Shown here: positions 10,044 to 23,110 of the stretch, one piece after another | Numbering within the stretch: the first letter of the stretch is position 1 | How the letters are laid out: each line of letters begins with the position of its first letter | Origin: Ephydatia muelleri | Taxonomy: Eukaryota > Porifera > Demospongiae > Spongillida > Spongillidae | Direction of reading: 5' to 3' | DNA: 64,000 bases | Assembly: GCA_013339895.1 (NCBI GenBank) | Contig: JABACO010000024.1 | Coordinates: 4,335,298 to 4,399,297 of the forward strand | Position numbers and translations under genes: made by a program | The notes under the pieces: model-generated | What the model was told of the DNA's origin: nothing | The model's input: the letters and a program-made list of their open reading frames with translations, nothing else | Databases searched by the model: none

Positions 10044-12190
10044 AGAAATATCCAGCATCTTAGTAGTATTACTCAGTCATCTGTAACTTATACTCATGTC
10101 CAACTCTGTATTCATCGTTTCTACTGTAACGTTTGTACAAATTCAGCTTGCTTCTCTCCAAAAGTTCTCAAAGCATGGCTATCCTTTCTCCCCACAGCAC
10201 CTCAAATCCCACCCACTAAAACAGAACTCGAACTCAAGGATGTTTTTGATCCGATAAAGACATTGGCAGCTGAGGAATGGAAGGAATTAGGAAAGGCTCT
10301 GGGCATTGATGATGTGGAGTCTATTCCTTCAAAACGTGGTATCACAAAAACAAATGAGGCATATCTGAGAGAAGTACTTCGTAGATGGCTGAATGGTCCT
10401 GACCCCTCCATTGACGACTTGATCCGAGCCTTGACAGAATGTTATCGTGAGGAGGCTGCAAAGGAACTAGAGAGACGCTTTGCCGTTGCAGGTCAGTGCA
10501 CATGTTTTATGCATGTGTGATGAGTGTGCATGCATGCGATTTCTGCATATATGTCTTCATGCAGCTTGGGGTGCATGCATGTGCACATGTGTGCTGTAGG
10601 GTCATGTGCATAATTGTGATGTACCAACAGTATAGTTTTCCCTAAAATGACTAACCTTTAAGGTACTAAAAATATGTAAATGCGCTAAATCCCCCTTCTT
10701 CATTTGCTGTCCTCCATGGTCACATGCCTGTCAGACATGAAGCCATGTTCTCTAATCATTTTACTGCTTATCCGTTGACCATTCTCGATTCTTTTGATTT
10801 GTATGCTCCCACATCCTATGTGTTAGCTTATTTTGAGTATCTGCTATTTTTTATAAAACCTCTATTGTACACCTAGAAATGCTCCTATCATACTCCTATA
10901 CATAGAAACAGCCATAGGTGAATATTTTCTCATTTGTGTAGTATGTGAGATGCCATGTTCTGCGCATACGCTGTTAGATAGAACAATTTTGTGTGGCTAT
11001 AAGAGTTTACTCTGATTGTGGCTAACGATATTACATTGGCGATGACGGTGGGATAGAAAGATGCCCACATTTGGCCATATTTCAGAGTTTGTGGTTGAAG
11101 ATGAGTGTATCTCAGCGTACCTCGAGTGGGTGGAGCTTTACTTCGGAGTCAACGATATTGCAGTTGAAAAAAAGGTGGCTATCATTCTGAGTGTGATTGG
11201 CGCAAAGACATACGTAGTGCTAGAGAGTCTAGTAAGCACCTGCACAGCCAAAGGATAAGTCCTTTGCTGACTGAAAATGCTATTAAAAGAGCACTATGAT
11301 CCGAAGCCATTGGTTATAGCAGGGAGGTTTCTGTTTTTATAGAAGAGATCAGACTGCTGAAGAGTCGGTATCGGAGTTCCTGGTAGTACTGAGATGACTG
11401 GCTTCACATTGTGAATTTGGGCAGTTCTTGCGGGATAGACTGGTCTGTGGTCTAAGATATGACATCACTCAGAAGCAGATTTGACACTGGCCAAGGAAGT
11501 CCAAATAGCATCTAGTATGGAGTCGGCAGAGAAACAGTCTCTACAGTTTCACGTGACAAGGCCAGGGGCTATATGCCAGGTGTGTGTATCATGTAATCGT
11601 TGCAATTCCACAAACCATTCTGTTAGGGAGTGTCGGATTAAGGACTCAGTGGTGTGTTTCTGTGTAAAACAAAAGGACACATTGTAAGAGGAGAGGGGAC
11701 AGTCGTCATCTGCAGCAGGTAGAGATGAAAGAAAGACAAAACCAGGTTCCCTGAACACAAAAAGGGTGGATACTGAAGAGGGAGAGCAGGTTGGAGTACA
11801 GACAGTGTATGTGGTACATGGTGATGGCTCGTTTGGAGAACCCCTTTTGGTTTCACTGCAGGTAAATGGGGTGATTCTACCAATGGAGATTGATACTGGG
11901 GCAGCAGTCTCCATAATTCAAGAAAGAGTGCGCCTAGAGCTGTTTCCATAGTTGAAACCACAAAAAACCAGGGTATGACTGCGAACCTATACTGCAGAGC
12001 AGATGTCAGTCATGAGTACTATTTCTGTGAAAAAGTGAATTATAAAAATCAAAGTAGGACTCTGTCCTTTTTCGTAGTGAAAACAGATGGACCTACTTTA
12101 TTAGGCTGAGATTGGATGAGACAGCTAAAACTGGATTGGTCAATAGTGAACCAGGTACATCGTGTAGTGTTCAAGAAGAATGGACAATTG
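10044..12190 (+). repeat. 2.15-kb tandem duplication, unit 2
   Basis: Second unit of the tandem duplication at 7895-10043. Visible differences are a few substitutions, an 8-base ATATATAT difference near 8400/10550, and a one-base insertion in CTAGTAAGCACC near 11232. This near-identity indicates a recent event. Confidence 0.9.
10198..10491 (+). CDS. Death-domain exon, second copy
   Basis: A 294-base exon with CCCCACAG acceptor and GCAG/GTCAGT donor, phase 1 at both ends, so adding it keeps the reading frame. It encodes the same death domain as 8049-8342, with Arg in place of Cys in IPSKRGIT. It is open throughout and could give a protein with an extra death domain. Whether it is spliced in cannot be told from sequence. 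Confidence 0.75.
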
Positions 12191-12480
12191 GAAGCACTCA
12201 TGAGGAAGTATGAAAGAGTTATTTAAGCTGGGAATGGGTGCTAGTCGGGGGTTGAAGACAAAGTTGACAGTTAAGGCTGATGCTCATCCCAAGTTCTGCA
12301 AAGCCAGATCTGTACCATTTTCAATTAAGCAATGTGTTGGGGAGGAATATGGATAGGCTGGGAATAGCTGCTTCTAGGCTGCAACGTTGGGCGCTGCTAC
12401 TGACAGCTTACCAATATGACATACGGTCGCCATGCCATGGGAATGCGGATGCTCTCTATAGGTTGCCTATCTGATTTCTA
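10937..12480 (+). mobile_element. Truncated Ty3/gypsy retrotransposon, copy 2, with internal deletion
   Basis: Repeats gag, zinc knuckle (near 11600) and protease (DTGAAVS near 11896) of copy 1, then continues further. It reads KYERV, then ADAHPKFCKARSVPFSIK (start of reverse transcriptase, about 12276), and within about 90 bases jumps to ASRLQRWALLLTAYQYDI and HGNADAL, which is the end of RNase H. The palm of reverse transcriptase with YxDD and most of RNase H are therefore deleted. No integrase or 3' LTR was recognised. Non-functional. Confidence 0.85.
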
Positions 12481-13928
12481 GGAATGAGCTGCAATCAAAG
12501 ATCTACTGTATACAGCACATGTATTAGGTATTATGTCTCAGAGATATGCTTCTTGCATGGCTGAAACAACTGTATGATATCAATAAATTTGGTCGGCCAT
12601 CTTGGAGTATGTTGTGCACAGCCATAAGCAAACCAGCTGGAGGAAATAATCCAGCTTTGGCAAGGAAGATTGAATAAAACCATTAGTAGAGCCCTTATTT
12701 CTGAATGGTGTTCATTTACAACATAGAAAGGAATAGAATAATGTATATCACACATCAACAGTCTAAACTAATCTTAATTATTATTCTGATTTGCAAGGAC
12801 TGTAATCGAACAGGTAGAATTTATGTACATTGGTGATTTTTGCATGCGTACATTATCTGAAGTACATGTATTATGTAATGTGAGAAGTAAATATAAAACT
12901 TCTGTATCAAAAAGTGATTTGATGTGGGAATAGTGGTGCAAAAAGCAGTTGTGTTTAATAGGATCTTACAACCAACAGTTGGGACTTCAATATTTCACCG
13001 CTCGTTTTTGTAATTAAGTTACTTCAAAGTTGTGTTAGATTTTGGAGGGACCTGGCGCACCATACCAGTAGCAGACAGTGTTTCAAACACATGCAAGGCC
13101 TTTTTAGATTAGGCTACATGCTGATGAAAGGGTCTATAAAACACCAAGTCCAAGCTTCTGCTTCTAAGCGGTAGATCAGATTACTGAATGGTTGAGCGGC
13201 GCTAATAAAGACATCATGTAGTCTAAGAGTCCTGCACCATATATGGTGAAAGAATGGATTAAATTCGTTGATGTGCAGGGTGATCTGTACTGACAGCTAT
13301 TGATACTTAGCATGTTCTATGCCCGCGCAAAGTAAAATCACTTTAGAACTTTGATTGTGCATTAATGATGAGTAGTCTACATGATCTGTATTACTTTTCA
13401 AGGAACCATAGTATTTTTAAATACGTTTTATGATCAAGAAAAACATTGATGCTTTACAGAGAGCAATACAGTGTTTGGTACAATTAATGAAGAAAAGCAT
13501 AACTATAGACTGCAATAAGATCATAAAGGCAGCAATTCTATGGTCATATTATGATGAAAATTCTAGACGTTATTCAGACGTTATTTGTAATTGTATAGAG
13601 AACCGGAATGACAATCCTCTGTGGGCATATCAAGCACAATTTGATGTGTTTAGTACAACTTTGGATAGAGGTTCAGACTATGTACTATGCAGTTTACAAA
13701 GTAATGTGAATGAAGCACAGCTGATCACATAGGTGCATGCAATTAGATTAAATGTGCAGTGGCAGATCCAAGGGAGGGGGGAGGAGTTGCAACCCCCTTC
13801 CCTTTTTTGGACCCACTCTTTGTATTATAAATCCTCTTTATGTGATGTATAGATAATTTTACTTTAACCTACATGACTTTAACTATGCATATTCCAGTAA
13901 ATTGCATTCTTATTTATCACTTCTTCAG
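12481..13928 (+). other. No recognised gene; one uncharacterised ORF (13430-13732)
   Basis: The ORF at 13430-13732 starts with ATG and encodes 100 residues (MIKKNIDALQRAIQCLV...) with no motif I recognise. It ends at CACATAG followed by GTGCATGC, which could serve as a splice donor towards the acceptor TTCTTCAG before 13928. It could therefore be an upstream exon of the protease/PHD frame, but that is a guess. The rest shows no coding signal. Confidence 0.3.
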
Positions 13929-14848
13929 ATTGTAAATGCAGAAATAGATGTCATAGCAAGAGAACATGCAAATGCAAAACTGCTGGCTTCTCTTGCACAT
14001 CACTTTGCCATCCTGGGCATACCTGCACTAACAACGAGAAAGCAACAACACATGAGGTTGACATAGATTGCGACGAAATTGATGCTGGTTCTACATCCTC
14101 TTCACAGAGCAATGTTTGGCTTAACTGCTGTGGGATTGTACTCACAAAAGGGCATAAAGACATCTTGCTGTCTTGTAATAGTTGGATAGATGATGACATT
14201 ATTAATGCATCACAGTATTTGATAAAGAAGGAGAACCCAACTTGTAGAGGTCTTCAATCTACTCAACTTGCAGTTAGATTTCAGATGGAAATACAAAAAG
14301 GAGGTTTTGTTCAAGTACTGAACATTAATAAGTCGCATTGGATAGCTGTATCTTCTATGAACTGCCAACAATCTACCATAAAGGTTTATGATAGCTTTCA
14401 TGGGTACCTACCTGAAGACACAAAGAAACTAATTGCTGATATCATGCAATCTCCATGCCCCAAAATTGAAGTACAGTACATTGATGTGCAAAAGCAGAAA
14501 GGACAAAGTGATTGTGGGTTGTTTGCTATTGCATTTGCCACCTCGCTTGCCCATCTTCAAGACCCTGCAAGCATAACCTATGATCAGGCTAAAATGAGAA
14601 CACATCTCATTCACTGCTTTGAAACACAGAGTATGACACCTTTTCCTTCACATGGGTCTCGTAGACCCAGTGATCCAAATATCGAAACCTACTCAATCTA
14701 TTGTGTCTGCCGAACGATTAATGATGGCACTCCCATGATCCAGTGTTCCTCATGCACAGAGTGGTATCATATGGCTTGTTGTGCTGTGCCTTCACGGTTC
14801 ATGACAAACAAAAGACTACAATGGAAATGCCAGTCTTGTGCAAAGTAA
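13928..14848 (+). CDS. CXC-like / Ulp1 (C48) cysteine protease / PHD finger protein
   Basis: The frame is open from an acceptor-like TTCTTCAG to TAA at 14846-14848, about 306 codons, with no ATG near the start, so upstream exons are expected. First is a cysteine-rich stretch, CKCRNRCHSKRTCKCK then CTSLCHPGHTC, resembling a tesmin/CXC motif. Next is a C48 protease-like core: SHWIAV (His codon 14336), VYDSFHG (Asp) and GQSDCGLFAIAF (Gln, then the nucleophile Cys). The C-terminus is a PHD finger, YCVC-x11-CSSC-x4-H-x2-C-x16-CQSC. All catalytic and zinc residues expected are present. C48 enzymes cleave SUMO-like conjugates and PHD fingers often read histone tails. A decayed relative follows an integrase at 27.4-29.3 kb, so this is probably a transposon-derived gene. 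Confidence 0.75.
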   Translation, partial: DCKCRNRCHSKRTCKCKTAGFSCTSLCHPGHTCTNNEKATTHEVDIDCDEIDAGSTSSSQSNVWLNCCGIVLTKGHKDILLSCNSWIDDDIINASQYLIKKENPTCRGLQSTQLAVRFQMEIQKGGFVQVLNINKSHWIAVSSMNCQQSTIKVYDSFHGYLPEDTKKLIADIMQSPCPKIEVQYIDVQKQKGQSDCGLFAIAFATSLAHLQDPASITYDQAKMRTHLIHCFETQSMTPFPSHGSRRPSDPNIETYSIYCVCRTINDGTPMIQCSSCTEWYHMACCAVPSRFMTNKRLQWKCQSCAK

Positions 14849-15984
14849 CAGAACTGTTCATTCATTGTCATACATGCATATACATGCAGTTGATCCTCAT
14901 TTGTTCTAATTGCATCCGGCCATCCTTCCCTATTCTATTGTCCAATACTATACAGCATGTAGAATAATATTCATCAACTATTGTAGATGATGTATAAACA
15001 CTGCAAGCAATTTAGGCAATCACTGTAACAATCTTCCCATTTGGTCAAACATACACTTAATAAATGCACAAATCACATGCATATATATGCAGCGTAATAT
15101 GAAATGAAGATTGGAAAGTTGTGCACCTTAGATACAACTGTACTTCAATTGGATATCATATTGTTAAACAACCGGGCGGGCGGTTGATCAACAGGACAAT
15201 TTTGCCTGTCCCGTTAAACAACCGGACAGCCGGTTATTCAACCGTCCGATAACTTACCACCATTTTGCATCCGGTCAGCCGGTTGATCATCGGGATAACC
15301 GGTTGATCAACCGGATAAATTAACCATCCGTGCGGAACATAGACATCATACAAAAGCTTGTAAATATATGGCATTGACAAACACATGAGTGATTACCTGA
15401 TTGGTAACCTATGTCTAGTAAGAGCAATTTATATATGCTTAGCCCTGTCCATAATATGCATGCCGAGGGCTTGCCGATTATCACTCTGTAAGAAAGGCAC
15501 ATAACACTAAGTGCAAAAGTAAAGTGCAATATTAATTGTACTTAATTGAATGTAGTGGCTAAAGCCAGAATGTGACGAAACGTTTGATCACTTTTGCAGC
15601 AAGAAATGCACATAAGATGAAAGCATTGCTCAATCAATGTGAGGAAGGTACTGCAAAAGTGCAAAAATCAAGCACTTTTTTTTCCAAGCAGCAGAAACGA
15701 GAAGAAAGTGTCAGGCAAAAGATTCAGATGACACAAACTTCAGTATTGACTTGACTAGCTGAAGCTAAGCTAGGAACTGACATATGATCAATTGAATGAC
15801 GTAAATGAGGGTCATTAGTGATCCAACCATAATTAATGGACTGTTCATAGAGCATGAATGGTTCAGCAATGAACGAGATGTGTTCCATGGAGACATAATA
15901 AGGCTTGAAACCTGGTGGATGAAAAGAGAACCGGTTCTTAGAGGTTACTTCTAATAAAGAACCAATCGGTTAATGTTATTTTGC
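14849..15984. other. No gene recognised
   Basis: Sequence between the protease/PHD frame and segmental copy B. It includes the CCGGTTGATCAACCGG-like cluster at 15170-15330. A 60-codon frame at 15572-15754 is basic and shows no known domain. Confidence 0.5.
15170..15330. repeat. Cluster of CCGG/GGTTGATCAACCGG-type palindromes
   Basis: Several variants of GGTTGATCAACCGG, CCGGTTATTCAACCG and CCGGTCAGCCGGTTGATC lie within about 160 bases. GGTTGATCAACC is itself palindromic. Unit spacing is irregular (about 25-40 bases). Function unknown. Confidence 0.6.
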
Positions 15985-16002
15985 GAAATAATAACAGGTA
16001 GG

Positions 16003-16362
16003 TTAGGTTACAATGTAAAAATTAACCGGTTTTTGTTGCACCAAATACCAATTGTCAATATTCCAATCAAATTCACTATGACGGCGCAGAAATAGATTCT
16101 GACTAACTATATATTGGGTTGTGGCAATGTACATAGCAAATAATTGACTGCCTTCGTGTGCCTGTACTTTCCAGTGCACGAGCCATTCTTTACGTTTGTT
16201 TGCCTTATGCTCAGAAATAATGTCTTCCACAAGGTACATTTCCCTGTACGCCGCTGGTTCACCAATATGCTTTGGTGTGCGACGTGGACCATCCTTTTTA
16301 CCATGGGGCTGAACTGCAGGTGGGCCAGATGGTCTCTGAACACGTTTATTTTTTGTCGCCAC
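16003..16362 (-). CDS. Possible chromodomain-like ORF (copy B)
   Basis: Near-identical to 19-378, with only a few residue changes (for example YIDSQN to YIVSQN). The open frame survives in both copies, but the duplication is recent enough that this is weak evidence of selection. The same GTG-after-AG start suggests an internal exon. The chromodomain resemblance rests on YLVEDII and EWLVHWK only. Confidence 0.35.
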   Translation of the reverse strand: MATKNKRVQRPSGPPAVQPHGKKDGPRRTPKHIGEPAAYREMYLVEDIISEHKANKRKEWLVHWKVQAHEGSQLFAMYIATTQYIVSQNLFLRRHSEFDWNIDNWYLVQQKPVNFYIVT

Positions 16363-17417
16363 CTTGCTTCATATTACAATATGCTTTATAGTACAGGCAT
16401 TAACACAATTAACAGTGCAAAATGTTAATACCTATCATTTAGTCTGAAAAATAACGCTACCAGTTAGAGAAAACCGGTTTCAAACCTTATACTTTCCACT
16501 AAGACATTCAAATAGGCTCTAAAAGCAACTGTCATATATTTGGCCCAAAATTAAGCACAAGATGATGGAGAAGATGTTAATGTTTGAACGAGTTGCAGAT
16601 CATGTAAGGAATGGCGTTAAATATCTTGGCTTTTTTAAACGTTATCATTCCTATATTACCATGGCAGTAAAAACATTTGTATTCCATATTCGCATATTAT
16701 ATCGTAGTCAAGGATTAAAAATAAATAAAAACCATGCACTAAAATAGTTCATAGTACATCCAATTTTACACTCTCCTATTCACTACCAGTGTGGGGGGAA
16801 GATCCAGAAAATCGTCATAGTTTTTTATAGCGTTCCATTAAGCGCATGTACACCCCTTTAAATTCCGCACATCCTATAATGAAACACGATGGCATAATGG
16901 CAAATGTGCCGTTTTAATCTATAAATCGTGCTCTTCTTACTGATATGCATTATGTAGCAATAAAACGAATTTGAAAAACATATCAAATTAAAGTCCTAGC
17001 CAACAGTCCTTTGATTCAGAATTCTTTTGTACACACATTATGTAAATGAAACTGTATTCCTTTGGCAACTCTCCGTCCATATAGAGTTCCCATTTGACTG
17101 GCTCTCTGTAGAGACAGGTTTAATGTTTTTCATGGTATGTTTTTCATGGTATGTGTGCGTACAAGCGTACAAATGTACTGTTCATGAGAGTATGTATGTG
17201 CTGTGTACAAGATTCCATTTACGTAGCAGTGCAAGTGTACTGTACGTATGTGAATGTGTATGTGTGATGAATACGGTGTACAGGCTATTTACATGACAAT
17301 GCAGTGTGTGCACAGGTGTGTAGTTTCATGCACATGTACACTTCGTGAAAACAGTGCGAGAAATAAGAACCTAATGTTACTGTAGGTGGTGCAACCCCTA
17401 GCAGTCTATTTGTGTGC

Positions 17418-17559
<142 letters not shown>

Positions 17560-17875
17560 TGAATATGGTGCACAGGCTACCATAACAATGCAAATGTCTA
17601 CATTCATAAAAAAGTGTGTGAGATACGAATCCGAAGTCACTGCAATTGGTACAAGCACAGTCTGTATGTGTGTGCGTGTGCCTGTGTGTGGTGTCGGCGT
17701 GTTTGTGTGTGCAAGTGTACAGTTAAATACAGTGTAGGTGGGTGTGTGGCAGGTAACCATGCAAGTGCATAGTGCTCTATGTGAGCTGAAAACATCCCTG
17801 CAGTGTATAGCAGAGTCGGCATGCAAGGCAGGAATAAATTTTAGCAAGCAAATGTGGGAAGCTTTATGATATGTT

Positions 17876-18480
17876 ACGATTAGTTGGCCGTAGCCCGACC
17901 TTCGCGTATTGGCGGAAGGTCGGCTACGCCCAACTAATATATACGCGAAGGTCGGGCTACTCCCAACTACGCTACTACTGCAGTATAGGGAAGTGTGGGT
18001 ACCGAAAGGTGATGCGAGTGAGTAGGAAAACAGATTCATACTCGCGTCGTGATGCGTATACTGCCTTCCACGACGTGGGAGGCAGTACGCATCACGACGG
18101 CAGCAACAAACATCAGGCATTCGCTTGCATCCGTTATTTAATTACGATTGTCATATGACGTGATAACTCGTGAGTCTCATCTTCTTTGACCCGCACAGAC
18201 TCAGATCGAAGGAAAAAAAAATACAAACAAAAAAAAAAAGGCAAAACAACAAACTAACTAACACTTAGTTGCGAATGGCTATAGCCTAAGTTAAGACGGA
18301 GTATGGGTGGTAAATGAGCGGAGCAAGGAAGTGACATATATATGGAATGAGAGAATGGAACTCTGGTTGGCTGCAATTGCATAATTGTATCTCTGTAACG
18401 GATAGAGTACAAATATATATATGAGAGGTCCCTTTTTGCAAAAACGATCCCATATATGGAATCGTTTCCGCGAAAAGGAA
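17876..18480. repeat. Inverted repeats and hairpin, copy B equivalents
   Basis: These correspond to 1879-2095 and 2849-2906. Here the block 2405-2833 of copy A is missing: ACAAATATATATATGAGAGG joins the two sides directly near 18412. AT-rich repeats at both edges in copy A suggest a slippage or recombination deletion. Confidence 0.65.
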
Positions 18481-21400
18481 CCTAACGCATGTATTTATTT
18501 ATTTATTTTATATTCTAGAGGTGTGAAATGTCCTCTACATTCTGCTACTTACGCACTGAGAATTGGAGTATCTCTCATGGTGTTGTAAGGCTCTGAATAT
18601 TTAATTAGCCATACATATACATTCAACGCAAAGCGTTACATTTGTATTGCGCAGACGAAGATTTGATCAAGTATGCGCTAGGTCCCTTTTCGCGGAAACG
18701 ATTTGCATGAAATTGTCATAGCATTTGAATCGCTATAACTTCCAAACATTTCATGCTATGAACTTGCTATTTCAGCACTTCATATAACACCATTTCTCTA
18801 CTTGAAAATGTTGTCTGGTATTTTGCACAAGCACACTGTCAATGGTACGAGGTCTGATGGTTCCAAACCGCCATTTTTTCGAGTTACTGTAGGAGTGTTC
18901 AAATCACTATATAGTCATGCATCTATTGATTCGTTCTGCTCATTAACGTTAACTTTTTCATCAACATTGCAGGCAACCTAGTTCCACCTATTCTCCACCT
19001 TAAACAAGCTAACAGCTAAACCTGTTAAGCAACTGTTTGTATTTATGTTAAAAATTGAAAGAGTCAATCTTGAATGACTCAATGATTCGTGTTATATTTG
19101 TCAGGGAAGGCATGCAACTTCACTTTTTCCACAGCTTTTCCTTCACCGCTTCTTGGCGGTTGATACAATATCAGTATTGTAGCATCAAAGGAGACTGAAG
19201 AAGCGCCTAAATGTTTATCAAACACTAGTCGCGAATATCTGTAATTGCATAAAGTACAATCATAATGCCATGCCTTTGGAGAAGCTAATGTAGCTAGCTG
19301 TAGCTGATCAACTGCAAGCGGCGCAACTTCCTGGTCAGAGTGTACATAAAGCAATTGTCAAACTCCCGCACACTGAATACCTGCCGAAAACTAATGAACA
19401 AATTTGCACGAGTCAGATTTGACTCAATGTGCTTTATTTTTTAAATGCCCATTCAATGGATAGCAAAATGGTGAAATGGTAATGCTGGTTCGCAACTTCA
19501 TTTATTCTGCATCACAAGTACAACAACCAAACGATTTAACATTGATCTTAAAGGACATTAAAATCAATATGCACTCACAGCACACTCAACACCTGTCCTA
19601 CTCGGAAATAACACGCTAATTGAGTGTCTCTGCCATTGGTACCAGGCTCATTTGAGCTTCATTCTTGCAAACTTGACTTCACAAATGTCTTCACATGTGT
19701 TGATCTAACAAAAGCAAACCTTTTTCTTATTAAATTCGGGCATTTGTTTGCACCATGACAGAGGATGTTGTTTATCCACACTGTATTTCAAACGTTATTT
19801 ATAATCATGCATAAGCAATACTGCACTGATCCTGCTTGATGGTAATGAAACCAACTTGTGGACTACATGTGTATGTGTATGTTAATATCAACTACCACGG
19901 TTTCCACTGTAGGGTTGCAACTCAGTAGCAGCAACATTGACCCTAGCACACAAACTGCAGAGGTGCATGGTCCAATGTGTGTCGAGTGAATAGCACTGAC
20001 TAATCAAGGAAGCAATGAATGGAAATCAAAAGCTAGACAACATAATAAAATCCCTAATGGTATGCTTTAACAATATAAAACAGTATATAAATGAAGGCAA
20101 TGATCTTCCAGAATAATCATACCTCAATTATCTACAGTTGAATTCAAGTTTAAAGCCACAGTATAATGTTGAATCACATGATTATGCAGAGAATGCACGA
20201 TCAAACGTTTTAACAGAGGACCAATATCACCGTGCTGAAATTATTTAAACACCTGAACATACAAAAGTAGTTATAGATATAAATATTAAAGAGCTTTTCT
20301 TCACAGCTATTCTAACCGGGAAATGGAACAATTGTCCTTAACATTGACACAGCAATGTTTCTGCTAATTATTGATGGCAGGGGACTGTCCAGCTTTCAAG
20401 AGATATTTCCTCTTCATATAAAGTGACCCATCTCTATTACAGTTCTCGTTTTACACTCTGTCCAGTTCATTATCAACCAGAAAGTCAAGTGAGGGGCAAG
20501 GGCAGGATATACCTACGTTGTCAAATATATATATGTATTTCCCATGCCCTTGCTACATTTGTTGTTTCCAAAACGACACTTCAATGCCTTTTCCATGCAA
20601 AATATTATTAATTGGGAGTAGTGGTGGGAAGGTGGCCTAGGTAAAAATTGGCCTACATCTTTCCCAACCTGCATCATCATTATAACTACTGCACCTTTAC
20701 TCCACATTACATTGTTTGCTGTCATAGCCCATACATAACCCATGTAACACACTAGTCACCTACAGTACTGCCACTCACAGGTACTGTATGTTCTTGGCCC
20801 TAGCAATAGTAAACCACTCCCAAACAAGGTTATCCAAGTCATCGTAGCCTGCCATCCTAGGCTTTACATACTACTTGTCCCATCGTTCACCACTTTCCCA
20901 TCCTCTCTGTATGTCATCCCTTTCCTTTACAATAGTCTGTATCTGCTTTTTTCTGACTCCAAGGTCACTTGAGACATCGCATGGCAAGAGTATCCTTCGT
21001 CTATTTTCTTGAGTGCATTAATTCTCCCCTCTAGCGTAATGACCTTTCTTTTCTTAGTTGCGAACATCTCTAGCTAGCTAGCTCTGCAAGGTCATGTGTG
21101 GTCATAAATAATTCGGTCAAGTTAGCGGGGTCGTCACACACAAGGGGTGTGTGAGATCATAAAAGTATCCATGCCTTTATATTGCGGTCTGAAATGAGGG
21201 GGGGGGGGGGGGGTCGTTGACGAGGGGGGTCTTACAAGAGAGGGACAACTGTAATAGGAAACAAAACTAATGAGAAAATTATGTGACATGACATACAAGA
21301 AATAATAAGAATACTAATATAACAAGTAACTACAAACATTCTCAATGAGGAAGTTGGTGGTATATAGGATTCCAAGGCTATAGTGCTATAAAAAGCAAGG

Positions 21401-21762
21401 AAACAAAGGTCAACAATAAGGGAAAATGTAATAGTTCTATATTTAGCACATGTTATTTTATTTGTATGCTAAATATAGGACTCTTCCCTAGCAGTACATG
21501 CGGGCAGAGTCTCATTATTGGCTCGTTTGATCACATTTTGTTAGTGTGTATTTATTCTTATTGTCTGTTATATGTTATGTTGTTTTCTTGTGAGTACCAG
21601 TACTAGTATTGCATAGCCATTGTTTTATTGACGTATGTTTTTAAAAAGGACTCTTCCATTTTCCTTTTATTGTTAAGACCCTTGTTTCCTTGCATTTAAT
21701 ATCACTATAGCCTTCAAATCCATTAATTTTTATAAATGAATACACAAATAAAACAAACAATT

Positions 21763-21963
21763 GGGACAGTTTCCGCGAAAATTGCCCCACGGTTTAAATG
21801 TTATAAAAATGCATCGCGTTTGAATCGCTATAACTTACCAACGGATAACGCTATCGACTTCCTATTTTCAACACTTCATAGTGAAATGGTGTAGTATGAA
21901 GTGTTGAAAATAGGAAGTCGATAGCGTTATCCGTTGGGATGTTATAGCGATTCAAACGCGATT
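21763..21963. mobile_element. GGGACAG foldback element, copy 2 (truncated)
   Basis: Begins GGGACAGTTTCCGCG as in copies 1 and 3 and runs through the loop into the second arm, but stops at CAAACGCG where the inner duplication of copy B starts. The right terminus is lost. Confidence 0.8.
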
Positions 21964-23110
21964 CAAAAATTGGCCTACGTCCTTCCCAACCTGCATCATC
22001 ATTATAACTACTGCACCTTTACTCCACATTACATTGTTTGCTGTCATAGCCCATACATAACCCACGTAACACACTAGTCACCTACAGTACTGCCACTCAC
22101 AGGTACTGTATGTTCTTGGCCCTAGCAATAGTAAACCACTCCCAAACAAGCTTATCCAAGTCATCGTAGCCTGCCGTCCTAGGCTTTACATGTACTTTTT
22201 GTCCGATCGTTCACCACTTTCCTGTATGTCATCCCTTTCCTTTACTATAGCCTTTATCTGCGTTTTTTCCAACTCCAAGTTCACTTGAGACAGCACGGCA
22301 AGACTATCCTTCGTCTATATTCCTGAGCGCATTAATTCTCTCCTCTAGAGTCATGACCTTTCTCTTCTTAGTTGCGACATCTCTAGCTAGCTAGCTCTGC
22401 AATGTCACGTGCGGTCGTAAATTCATTCAAACAATTTGGTCCAGTTAGCGGGGTGGTCGCACACAAGGTGTGTGTGAGAACATAAAAGTATCCATGCCTT
22501 TTTATAGCGGTCTGAAATGAGGGGGAGGGGGAGGGGGTTGTTGACGAGGGGGGTCTAACAAGTGAGGGACCAACTGTAATAGAAAAAAGAAAAAAACTAA
22601 TGAGAAAATTATGTATACATGATATACAAAAAATAATAAGAATTCTAATAAAACAAGTAACTAAAAATATTCTCAATGAGAAAATAATAACAATTCTAAT
22701 AAAACAAGTAACTAAAAACATTCTCAATGAGAAAGTTGGTGGTAAATAAGATTTCAAGGCTATAGTGGTGTAAAAAGCAAGGAAATAAAGGTCTAACAAT
22801 AAGGGATTCTTTATCTAGTGCATGTGTAGGTTATTATTATATTTGTGGGCTAAATATAGGACTCTTACATTTCCCCTAATTGATAAGACCCTTGTTTCTT
22901 TGCTTTTAATATCACTATATCAATTTATTATAAATAAGTACAAATGAAACAAACAAATAATAAAGAAAAAAAGATTAAAACATAAACAATAAAGACTGAT
23001 TTAAGCATGACATTCAGGCAACCCTGCACCATCATCCAGTCCAATTGCACACCTCCATTCTGTGCGAGAGCCCCTCAGACAAAGGTTTGTTGCTCTGAGG
23101 ATTGCAAATG

